In this document: positions 1-8,987 of the stretch, in pieces
Position numbering within the stretch: position 1 is the stretch's first letter
How the letters are laid out: the number at the start of each line of letters is the position of its first letter
NCBI GenBank assembly: GCA_946902875.1
Contig: OX336345.1
Span: 15,345,395 to 15,409,394 of the forward strand
Length of the DNA: 64,000 nt
Direction: 5' to 3'
Origin: Nematopogon swammerdamellus
Taxonomy: Eukaryota; Arthropoda; Insecta; Lepidoptera; Adelidae
Program-made: the position numbers and the translations under genes
Notes under the pieces: model-generated
What the model was told of the DNA's origin: nothing
Databases searched by the model: none
Seen by the model: only the letters and a program-made list of their open reading frames with translations

Positions 1-228
1 TACATACATAATAAACAGTGGCGTGCAGTGTGAAGAGGCAAAAAAGCTAGTCTACCCTGTATATTCAGTTTAAACACTTTACTTAAAGCGAGAAACAAAC
101 AGGATTTTACACGAGTGGAATAAGGACAACATTCTGAGCTGTTAATGTGTTAATATTCTTAGTGTCGTTTGTGAGTGAGATAGATATATTATTAGTATGC
201 GCCGGAGAGAGTTAGATCTGAACTACTA

Positions 229-356
229 TATTTTTTTTTTATGGAAACGGACACGGTTGGCTACCTACATCGCCTACAACATCCGTGATGTCAGCCCATA
301 ACACCAGGTGAACTAGGTGCCATATCAGTGTTTCCCTTTATTTCGCGCCGAAGAGT
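229..356 (-). repeat. SINE tail fragment (5S-like SINE family)
   Basis: This is a 5'-truncated copy of the SINE described at 42,924, read on the minus strand. On the plus strand it begins with a T-run and TATGGAAAC, followed by the family blocks GGTTGGCTAC, ACATCCGTGATGTCAGCCC and GGTGAACTAGGTGCC, and it ends in TTTCGCGCC. The poly-T is the complement of the element's A-rich 3' end. Confidence 0.75.
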
Positions 357-1253
357 TAGATCTGAAGTACTATATGATATTATGGCGCTCTTGTGTTCCT
401 GCATGCATGGTATAAGCGATATTAAGATGTGCACAGAATCATTTGAAATAATGCTATGTTCATGCTTTGCTTTCATCCATATACTAGATATATACCTACA
501 GGGTTTGTGATGTTTTGGTTAACGAACGTGAGTACCAAATTTTTAAGTTTGACTCGACAATAATATGGTATTTATTGGTGAATTTATTATGATTTCTTAC
601 TCAGCTTACTCGGCCCTTATGCCCACTGCACACCACTGATAATAAACGACCTGTCTTCCACGACCAACCAAAATGCAATCCAAGATGATTCAAGCCAACA
701 TTGCAACGCCTCTGCCACGACTGCAACTGTCACGACACTATTGGAATTGTAAACACAAGGCATTAGGACTAGTTTCTAATACGGCAAGAAACTTGGACAA
801 ACAATTCACGCAAAACTCGCAGTTTTATACTGCACTGTGAGCTCATTCGCGCAAATTTCATAAAATTTCTTAGGACTACGCAAATTTCAGAATATCGCAG
901 ATGTCCCAAGTGGCTCCGAATCTGTCTCTGCAGAAATTCCCACATCCTTAGTCTCCTTTATTCTTGTATTAACGACCCTTCTGCTTCCGAGTCTTCCCAC
1001 CGTGTCACCTTCGCTCAAGTAATGACAATATTCTAATCCTCCACTCAAAACTGGTTATTATACAAAAACTTATTTGTTCATAACAGAACAAATAAGTTTG
1101 TGAACAGATAATATATCTGTTCACGCAGCTCGCCTGTGGAATTCACTACCACACTTTACCCAATAATGCAAATCGCTTCCCTTGTTAAAAAAAAAACAAA
1201 CACCTAAAACTATTATCTACAACAGTGTGAAACCCTAAAAACCTTTATTTGTA
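357..1253. other. AT-rich stretch with two adjacent small hairpins
   Basis: I see no gene here. The one structure is a pair of adjacent perfect inverted repeats: 1,066-1,079 with 1,086-1,099 (14-nt arms, 6-nt loop), then 1,100-1,110 with 1,114-1,124 (11-nt arms). The rest has no recognisable coding or repeat signal. Confidence 0.5.
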
Positions 1254-1755
1254 TATAAGGTCTTTCAAAATTAGTTCAGAGTACGCTAAGGGGGGGTTCT
1301 GTATCGGAAATAGATCACTTTTGAAGAACAAAGAATTTTTTTTTACAAAAATTTTTTTTTATAATTATGTAAAATGTAAAAAATTTATAAATTTAGTAAT
1401 CATTTCAGTTTCATGCCAGGAATAAAAAAGTCTTCCAACACATAGATCTCTTTCTTTCAGAAATTGTGAAAAACCACAATTTTAGTTTTATTAGTATGGA
1501 ATAGAAAGAATTTGATTTTTTTTACCAACTTACACATGTTAGATCATAATGGTGATGAAGACTTCTTTGTTACTGTTATGAAACTGAATCGATTAGGCTA
1601 TAAAAATCAACCACCTATTTTTTTATTTAAATACATAAAAAAATATTTTACATAAAAAAAGCCCAATAGGTTTTTTTATATAGGTTTTACTCCCTATATG
1701 ATACAGAACCCCCCCCTTAGCGTACTCTGAACAAATTTTGGAAGACCTTATATAA
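1254..1755. mobile_element. Foldback/MITE element with about 50-bp terminal inverted repeats
   Basis: The left end (1,254-1,307) contains AAGGTCTTTCAAAATTAG, then AGAGTACGCTAAGGGGGGG and TTCTGTATCGG. The right end (1,696-1,755) is its reverse complement with a few mismatches. The interior of about 390 bp is AT-rich and non-coding. Both outer ends run into TATA-type sequence, so the target duplication could be TATA but cannot be separated from the palindromic edge. The size and lack of coding capacity suggest a non-autonomous DNA transposon. The superfamily is not identified. Confidence 0.75.
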
Positions 1756-1859
1756 TATTTTATATATTTTGTAATTTTATGTATTCGCAGAAGTACCTTT
1801 TATTTATTTAGCATGCACTTACATGTATTATGCACCTAGGCATTCTTATTATTAATTAT

Positions 1860-2440
1860 TTTATCTTCAATTCCAGCGGCGACTCCTCTCAGTTGGCGAG
1901 GTTGGCGCCGCCAAACCGAATAAAATGAATGACACCATTAATACAGAAGTATCAGGCTAAAATAAATGTGAAAAAATTTCGGAGTTATATTATTTAAGTC
2001 ATATAATCCACGATTAATAAGATAAAACGTCAATCCCGTACCCGTTACATAATTTGAAATTTCGCGCGCGTCAAACGCGGGCGACGACGAATGACGACAC
2101 ATCAAGGCATTCATTGGCCGGTTGGCTACATTTTGAAGCGCCATCGTATTCCATACAAGGCGGAAGCGACCGATGTCCCCCCCGTCCCGCGCGGACCCGC
2201 TGATCAGCCTTTCGAGTTGGCGCAGCTGGGAGTGCATTTAGTGACGCGGTAGCGAGTAGAGCGAGCTAGCGAGCGAGCTAGGTGTGTGTGTGTTGCGTGT
2301 GTGGGTGTGTGCGCGCTGCGTCCACACGACGAGTATTCTTGTGCTGTGAAGTGCGATGCGATGCGACTAGCGAGCTAGGCTAGGTGTGTTGTATGCGCGT
2401 GTGTGTGCGCATTAGCTCGCGAGTTGATAGCTGCATAATT
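1860..2440. promoter_or_regulatory. GC- and CpG-rich stretch, possible promoter/5' region
   Basis: Base composition changes sharply from the AT-rich surroundings, with many CpGs (2,060-2,240) and then GT- and GCGAG-rich tracts (2,240-2,420). It lies just upstream of the small plus-strand ORF at 2,525. A promoter or first-exon role is inferred from composition and position only. No TATA box or initiator decides a start site. Confidence 0.3.
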
Positions 2441-2524
2441 ATATTCCGTTATGTAGGTATGGACTTTGTATGGATGAATCCTGTTCAGTGTTGTTAAATT
2501 TAAAGTGATTTATTGGTAATTATA

Positions 2525-2710
2525 ATGGCAAACTCCTACCGAGCTATCTACGGAGCACTCAAGGACAAGAGAGACTCAGTAATTTGGCACTCTTACATAT
2601 CTGTGGAAAAGGAGTTGCTAACAAAATTGAGGAAGAAAGAAGATTTTCACGATCGAGTCATCGAAAATTTCTTGTCTGTGGAACGAAGAGTGGACTTCAA
2701 GTACAAATAA
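2525..2710 (+). CDS. Small hypothetical protein (61 aa)
   Basis: The first real ATG of this frame is at 2,525 (protein starts MANSYRAIYGALK). The frame upstream of it has only a non-ATG codon. The product is hydrophilic, rich in Lys, Arg and Glu, with a predicted-helix look (KELLTKLRKKEDFHDRVIEN). It has no signal peptide and no motif I recognise. It follows a CpG-rich stretch, which fits a gene start. It could also be the first exon of a longer spliced gene or a chance ORF. No function is claimed. Confidence 0.3.
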   Translation: MANSYRAIYGALKDKRDSVIWHSYISVEKELLTKLRKKEDFHDRVIENFLSVERRVDFKYK

Positions 2711-3916
2711 AATGTAACAATTCAAGCTTGTATGCCTGTCTCGTCGTCGTCGTTCCAGAGGAGGGAGACGTCGCTGTTGTCGGCTGCAACTCGACAGCTT
2801 TGACATAACCAGTAGGTACCTACCTATCTACAGACAAATAAATCGTAAGTGAGCAAAATAAATCATTTAAACTAAATATTATAAACTATCTATATCGTAA
2901 TCGTCTTTCAGTTTTTGAACTCATTGTGGTAGAAATAAATTAACGCGTAGGTACCTAAGTTATGAAATTATGAAAAAAAAATCCTTAGCCAGAGCCAACC
3001 CAATATTCAGGACCAGGAGTCGCCGCTGTTCAATTCTCATAATCAACTCTATTGCTACTGCCTACTAACACTTCACTTTATTAAATCAACTCTCAAACAT
3101 CCAAAGGTTGACTGGAAGAAGTCTCTAACGGATAAGTCCGCCTTTGCACGTCATGTGAATGTTCATGTGTTATTTTTGTTAAATGTTTCTTGGAGCAATA
3201 AAGTTTCTTTCTGTCTAGCTAATTTCTTTAGCATGGTGAGCGTTGCAGTGAGTATACATTTCGAGTTCCATACATTTCTGTGTGATGAATAATCCTCCTT
3301 GTCATAATATAAACCAGACTAAATATTTAAGATAATATTTAATAATAAATAACTCATTCTGATAAAAGTTTAATATTTTTATTACATCTGTTTGTATATT
3401 ATTAATATTTAGAATATTGACCTTAATTTTCATATTGTGGGACAGGATACAAGCAGACTAGAAAATAGGTAGAATGCTGAGTTTAGTTGTGTGGATAATT
3501 TTTTTTATAAAATAAATCATACGTACGTAGTTAGATATATTTAAATTGTTTCGATACATCAATAATTATATTTGTGAAGAATACAGGAGTAACATACCAA
3601 AGATCCACAATTTAAAAATGTATCAGCTTGAAATTGTTCCTGTCGAGCATCAAGTCAAGTTATATTTTTACAGACTTGATGATTATAGTAGGTATACTGG
3701 TCCTGTGTAGACTTCACACGCATTACCGATCATCCTACATGATGTATCCGAAATTGTCACAAAATTATAATCGACAGTGTTTAGAAACAATAAAAATCTA
3801 GGCCATGTACGTCTTGTGACAAATAAATACCTTCAAAATATCGCTATTGCTTTTCAGTCATAATATTTTATTACATAAAATTATGATTTTTAATTAAATT
3901 GTAGTATTGTTTTTAT
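2711..3916. other. Non-coding stretch with a LINE 3' tail
   Basis: I see no gene. Positions 3,095-3,215 carry a retrotransposon-like 3' tail: AAAGGTTGACTGGAAGAAGT, then GATAAGTCCGCCTTTGCA, then GCAATAAAG. Related tails lie at 16,085-16,215 and, inverted, near 41,925-42,000. The remainder is AT-rich without recognisable features. Confidence 0.5.
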
Positions 3917-4126
3917 TTTATAAACAGAGCCTGCACGGGGTGGCTGTGCCCAAAAGTCGAATGGAAGATCCAGATCCAGAAAGGACAGAGATGCGCCATG
4001 CCAGCTATAGACGGGCAAAAAGGTTGTCGTCTAATTTATTGATGCGTTCTTTTTGAAGATCCAATGTTTAATTTATTTCAGAAAGTCTTAAATTAATAAA
4101 CTACGTACAAAATATATATATATATA

Positions 4127-4686
4127 CAGTGGTGGCCATATAATTAAGAACGATATTTAGTTAGAGGAAATTTTTAATAAAGCATGTTGTAATTTTTTGT
4201 GTTTCTTCTCAGAAGTAATTTGTTGTTCTATGAAATGGTTATGTGGATAAAGCAAACTGAATTATGAATACAGATATAAAATAAAACGTTGGATTTTTTT
4301 CTAAAGTACATTTATTTTAAACACTAACAAATTTACGTACAAATGAGCTGGACAAATAATTAAGAACGATAAGTAAACTGTTAAAAAAATTTATCAGGTT
4401 GAACTTGAAGTCAATAAATTTATATTAGAGTAAGATAATTTACATTTTAGAAGAGAAGATACTACTTCTTTGATACAACTTAATACTTAGTGGCATGTCC
4501 ACGGCTCTTAATTACAGCCTTACACCGGCGAGGCATTGATTCTATCAATTTTTGACATGTTTCAAGAGAAAGAGCGTTCCATTCTTCCAAAAAAACGGTG
4601 TACAGTTCTCTTAAATTGCCACATTGTCTATTTGATACCTTTTTCTTGACTTTTTCCGGGCTGTTAGCTGGCCAATCTAAGTCAAT
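4127..4686 (-). pseudogene. Tc1/mariner-like element remnant with transposase C terminus
   Basis: A likely terminal sequence (CAGTGGTGGCCATATAATTA) begins near 4,128 directly after a TA run. On the minus strand an open segment from about 4,686 to a TAA at 4,480-4,482 encodes the end of a Tc1-like transposase: DWPANSPEKVKKKV, then a Leu/Glu-rich helix, then ESMPRRCKAVIKSRGHATKY at the stop. Members of this family normally read DWP-x-x-SPDLNPIE-x-x-W at this point. Here the segment holding the last catalytic acidic residue is missing, so the copy could not be active. The upstream part of the gene is cut off where LINE A begins. Confidence 0.8.
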
Positions 4687-7600
4687 CCGTCAGTGCCTCC
4701 TGGGTGGTGCCAAATGAACAGCAATTAGCGTGTGGGAGATCTTCGGATCGACTGGGTTCGCCACCACACCCCGGGAGAACAATTGCACCGCCACAACAGT
4801 TCGCTGTGTTCCGGTGTACTTCCCGGGGACCCAGTAGCAGGAGGGGATGGCTGTGGTGAGGAGTAGGTCAGTGATCCCGACGCGGATTCGCTGTTCAGAC
4901 GTGATGCATCGACACGGTTGACAGGGAGACCCGGTTAAACGGTTATTCCGCTGGCCGCCCGCCGGATAGTACAGGGGCCCAATCGCGTCTAACCAACGTG
5001 AGAGGCTGCCCCGGTCAACCGGCGCATAATCCCGGAGTGGTCCGTCGTGCCGGTTGGTGACCGGAGTAGGGGTCCCGGCGGCCACTTCCGGGGGGGACCG
5101 GGGGCCCTTCCGTCTTCCTTGTCGGCGCACCACTAACCTGAGCAGTAAGCGATGAAGCTAGGGTCCACGCTTTGCCCGTGAATCACCACAGCCACCCTTC
5201 ACGCTCTTTCCCCCCTCTTATAAAATCATGGCAGTACAAAGAAAGAACATGGTTCAATCAGCGGTGCACACCCCTACACCACTATTTAGCGTCGACTCGA
5301 CCAACGTGCGGGGGTTGCACACAAATCTGAATGCCGTCCATCACCACCTGGAGACGATGAAGCCGGCCTTGCTTTTTCTGACGGAAACGCAAATATCTCG
5401 CCCTGCCGACACTTCTTACCTGCACTACCCCGGCTACACCCTGGAAGAAGCCTTCCGCTCGCGAGCCGGGGTATGCCTGTTTGTCAGGGCGGATATTTGC
5501 TGTCGTCGCCTGCGCTGCATTGAGGACCCCGAGCTCTCAATACTCTGGGCCCACGTGGATCTGGGGACGGTATCGCGGGTGTACGCCTGTCTCTACAGGT
5601 CGCACTCTGGCAATGCGGAGACAGCTCGGTTATTCGAGTACCTGAGTGGAGCGGTAGACAAAGTCCAAGAGCGGTTTCCCACCGCGGATTTGGTTCTCCT
5701 TGGAGACTTCAATGCCCATCACGAGGCATGGCTAGGCTCCAGGAGAACTGACTTTGCGGGGAGAGCCGCCTACGACTTCGCCCTGACGCATGACCTGTCT
5801 CAACTGGTAGACCAGCTCACCAGGCTGCCAGATATAGACGGTCATGAACCCTCTCTGCTGGATCTTCTGCTGACGACGAACCCCACTGGATATAAGGTCG
5901 CAGCGAGAGCCCCGCTGGGTTCTTCTGATCACTGTTTAGTGGGGTCCACGGTGCCATCTTCGCCTCCTCAGTCCCGTACTGGAGGAATGCGTCGAATTTG
6001 GCACTACGCGTCAGCAGATTGGGATGGGATGCGAGAACACATCGCATCCTACCCTTGGAGAGAGATCTGCTTCAGTTCGGACGATCCGTCGCAATGTGCT
6101 AATACCGTTGCCGAGGTGGTTATGGGGGCAATGGAAATGTTTATTCCCAGCGCCTCTGTCCACCTCGGTGGTAAAAGCCAGCCATGGTACAGCCGCGACT
6201 GTGCTGATGCTGTTGCAGCTAAATGCGCAGCTTATCGTGCATGGTCGCGCGCTCGTGCCGGACGTGATTCAAACGTATCCGAACTGAAGAAGGAATACAA
6301 CCGCCTCTCCAGATCTTGCAAAAGGGTTATTGCCAGGGCCAAATTTGACCACATCGGCAGAATCGGCGATAGACTGAACCAATACCCAACTGGGAGCCGT
6401 GAGTTCTGGTCTCTCGCCAAATCTGTCGAGTCAAATTTCTGCCGCCCCTCTCTTCCACCTCTGCAGTGTCCTGGAGGCTCACTTGCCCACTCCGCAAAGG
6501 AGAAAGCCGACTTACTGGTATCTCTCTTTGCGGGGAACTCCAACCTGGACGATGGGGGTGCCACTCCCCCATCCATACCTAGGTGTGAGAACTCCATGCC
6601 GGAAGTGCAGTTTCGACAACGGACTGTACGGGCGGAGCTTCTCTCCCTAGACGTCAGGAAAGCGAGTGGGCCGGATAGGATTCCTGCATTGGTGTTAAAA
6701 AGGTGTGCTCCCGAGCTGGCTCCAGTGCTTACGCGCCTATTCCGTCTCTCCTACTCCAATGGCCGTGTGCCGGCGGCCTGGAAATCGGCGTTTGTGCAAG
6801 CGGTCCCCAAAAAGGGTGACCGCTCAAACCCGTCAAACTACCGACCTATAGCGATTACCTCCCTTCTATGTAAGGTGATGGAGCGCATTATAAATGCACA
6901 GCTCATGAAGTACCTAGAGACGAATGACCTCATCAGCGATCGGCAATACGGCTTCCGGCCAAAACGATCTGCTGGTGATCTCCTAGCGTACGTCACTCAC
7001 CTTTGGGGGGAATCGCTTGAAGGTCATGGTGAATCCTTGGCAATTGGCCTTGATATTGCCAAGGCATTTGACCGGGTTTGGCACAAGTCGCTCTTGAGCA
7101 AATTGCCGGCTTACGGACTTCCTTCTGGCCTCTGTGACTGGGTCGCCGACTTCCTACATGGGCGTAGCATTCAGGTCCTAGTGGACGGTTGCTCGTCGGT
7201 CGCCATGTCAGTGAACGCCGGTGTACCACAAGGATCTGTGTTGTCACGCACGCTGTTTCTTCTGCATATCAATGATATGCTGTCTCTGGGCAACATACAT
7301 TGTTATGCAGATGACAGTACGGCACACGGATCCTACACCAGTCACCCTACAGCCAGTCGGGATGTTGTGGATGAGAAGAGGCGAAGACTTGTGTCTGAGC
7401 TCGAACACACACTCGGCTCTATTTCCGAATGGGGCCGTAGTAATTTGGTCGAGTTCAACGCTTCCAAGACACAAGTTTGCGCGTTCAGTGCGAAGAGAGC
7501 GGCGTTCACACCGGCTCCTTCATTCCAAGGCACGTCGCTTAAATTAAGCGAACACCTCGGGGTCCTCGGAGTCGAACTGTCGCACGACCTGAACTTTCGT

Positions 7601-8240
7601 CGCCATATCGAGGGGAAGGCCAAGCTGGCTTCTAAAAAGCTGGGCGTACTCAATAAGGTGCGACGGTACTTCACGCCGGACCAAAAGCTGCTTCTGTATA
7701 AATCGCAGATCAGGTCCTGCTTGGAGTACTGCTCGCACCTGTGGGATGGCTCTGCCAAATACCAGCTTGCGCCTCTGGACTCAATCCAGCGTCGAGCCGT
7801 GCGACTAGTGGGTGACCCCGAAGTGTCCTGCGATCTAGAACCACTGCAACACCGTAGGGATGTCGGCTCCCTAAGTGTGTTCTATCGCTTATTCCATGGG
7901 GAGTGCTCGGAGGAGCTGTTTAATGCGATCCCGCCGTCCCTTTCCACCTTCGCACCACGCGCACTGGGCAGGGATTGCATCCCTACACGCTGGACTTACC
8001 GCGGATGCGTACCAATCGATTCTGCAGATCGTTCCTCTACAGAACCGGTAAACTCTGGAACGCTCTCCCTGCCCATATATTTCCCCCCAAGTACAGTCTC
8101 GGGTCCTTCAAGAGGGGCGTGAATGGGCACCTGTCAGGCCGGCATGGCATTCGCAACCCCAGCATACGACCGAATGTCCATGGGCGTCGTTAGACACCTT
8201 ATGGGTGGCTCGGCGCCATATGTCGCGCTGTCAATAAAAA
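4687..8240 (+). mobile_element. Non-LTR retrotransposon (LINE A), nearly full length
   Basis: A GC-rich leader (4,687-5,227), one long ORF and a short 3' region end in an A-run (8,236 onward). It abuts the truncated Tc1-like gene, which suggests insertion into or beside it. No separate gag-like ORF1 is visible. The 3' end, with blocks CGAATGTCCATGGGCGTCGT and GGGTGGCTCGGCGCCA, recurs as 5'-truncated copies at 9,731, 16,236, 17,222 and 18,062, so the family has been active in this genome. No clear target-site duplication was found. Confidence 0.85.
5228..8122 (+). CDS. LINE A endonuclease/reverse transcriptase (C-terminal frameshift)
   Basis: The 964-residue ORF starts at a true ATG. Residues about 20-240 form an apurinic-type endonuclease of the exonuclease-endonuclease-phosphatase fold (NVRGL, LTETQI, LLGDFNAHHEAW, SDHCLVG). 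Residues about 500-780 are the reverse transcriptase: KKGDRSNPSNYRPIAITSL, QYGFRPKRSAGDLL, LDIAKAFDRVWH (first catalytic Asp), AGVPQGSVLS and CYADDSTA (catalytic Asp pair). The last part is out of frame. The family C terminus (RTGKLWNALPAHIFPPKY, then GRHGIRNP) is read from about 7,975 in another frame to 8,193, as in the copy at 17,267-17,569. A frameshift near 7,970 therefore separates it. The enzyme would copy its own RNA at a nicked target site. The clade is uncertain (jockey-like by appearance). Confidence 0.85.
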   Translation: MAVQRKNMVQSAVHTPTPLFSVDSTNVRGLHTNLNAVHHHLETMKPALLFLTETQISRPADTSYLHYPGYTLEEAFRSRAGVCLFVRADICCRRLRCIEDPELSILWAHVDLGTVSRVYACLYRSHSGNAETARLFEYLSGAVDKVQERFPTADLVLLGDFNAHHEAWLGSRRTDFAGRAAYDFALTHDLSQLVDQLTRLPDIDGHEPSLLDLLLTTNPTGYKVAARAPLGSSDHCLVGSTVPSSPPQSRTGGMRRIWHYASADWDGMREHIASYPWREICFSSDDPSQCANTVAEVVMGAMEMFIPSASVHLGGKSQPWYSRDCADAVAAKCAAYRAWSRARAGRDSNVSELKKEYNRLSRSCKRVIARAKFDHIGRIGDRLNQYPTGSREFWSLAKSVESNFCRPSLPPLQCPGGSLAHSAKEKADLLVSLFAGNSNLDDGGATPPSIPRCENSMPEVQFRQRTVRAELLSLDVRKASGPDRIPALVLKRCAPELAPVLTRLFRLSYSNGRVPAAWKSAFVQAVPKKGDRSNPSNYRPIAITSLLCKVMERIINAQLMKYLETNDLISDRQYGFRPKRSAGDLLAYVTHLWGESLEGHGESLAIGLDIAKAFDRVWHKSLLSKLPAYGLPSGLCDWVADFLHGRSIQVLVDGCSSVAMSVNAGVPQGSVLSRTLFLLHINDMLSLGNIHCYADDSTAHGSYTSHPTASRDVVDEKRRRLVSELEHTLGSISEWGRSNLVEFNASKTQVCAFSAKRAAFTPAPSFQGTSLKLSEHLGVLGVELSHDLNFRRHIEGKAKLASKKLGVLNKVRRYFTPDQKLLLYKSQIRSCLEYCSHLWDGSAKYQLAPLDSIQRRAVRLVGDPEVSCDLEPLQHRRDVGSLSVFYRLFHGECSEELFNAIPPSLSTFAPRALGRDCIPTRWTYRGCVPIDSADRSSTEPVNSGTLSLPIYFPPSTVSGPSRGA

Positions 8241-8987
8241 AAAAAAAAAAATATATATATGATAATGGTATAATATCATTTGGCATTTGTGTCAAATGAG
8301 CCGTCAAAGTCGTCCGCCTAAGTATCTTTTTTGCTTTATATTCGTCTTCTATGAAGGCCAACAAAGGTCAGGAAGGCTATATATAGACTTCTGCATTAGA
8401 CGACACATAGTATTCTTGTTTACCATGACAGCCATAAGCTGGTATTCTCCGTTTAGTCAACACCTTATTATACTGCTATACGTTTTAGTCACACTCAACT
8501 CAAAGGTAAGTTACGCACCGGACGATAGAAGGCTGCAGAAAAAAATGGGTGCGTGTACTTATGCATCTTTCCACGTGCATGTCGTAAAAGGCGACTAAGG
8601 GATGAGGACGAGATGCTGTGCTATAGGGCCACAGGCTAGCCACCTCTCACCTTGGCACGGTCCTTCCACCGAGTCACGCAGCAGGTGGGTCTGGCGCGCC
8701 TTACTTGCTGCTTGATATTATCTCATCCAAACTATTGAGAGATCACAATAGATCTGTCTAGGTCACAGTGATAACTTTAAACTTTAACTTGAAATAAAAA
8801 ATAATATGTACGCACATTAGAAATTATACTTCTTTGGTGTGATTAAAAAAAAACCTACTTACAAATAATTTGTATGCAGTGATGATGACGGTGACGTTTT
8901 TTCTCAGTTTACTCCCCATTTTCATAATGCACCTAAAGAATTATAACTTCAAAAGATCAAGAAGTGTCGCTATAAGGTATTTTTATT
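8241..8987. other. Repeat-derived spacer
   Basis: No gene is seen. Positions 8,294-8,321 (TCAAATGAGCCGTCAAAGTC and following bases) recur at 44,667-44,695. Positions 8,625-8,720 (AGGCTAGCCACCTCTCACCT, then GCAGCAGGTGGGTCTGG) match the repeat at 55,525-55,620. These are fragments of dispersed repeats of unknown class. Confidence 0.5.

Noticed and set aside
4690..5133. 147-aa minus-strand ORF
   Set aside because: It lies in the GC-rich 5' leader of LINE A, on the opposite strand, with no recognisable motif.
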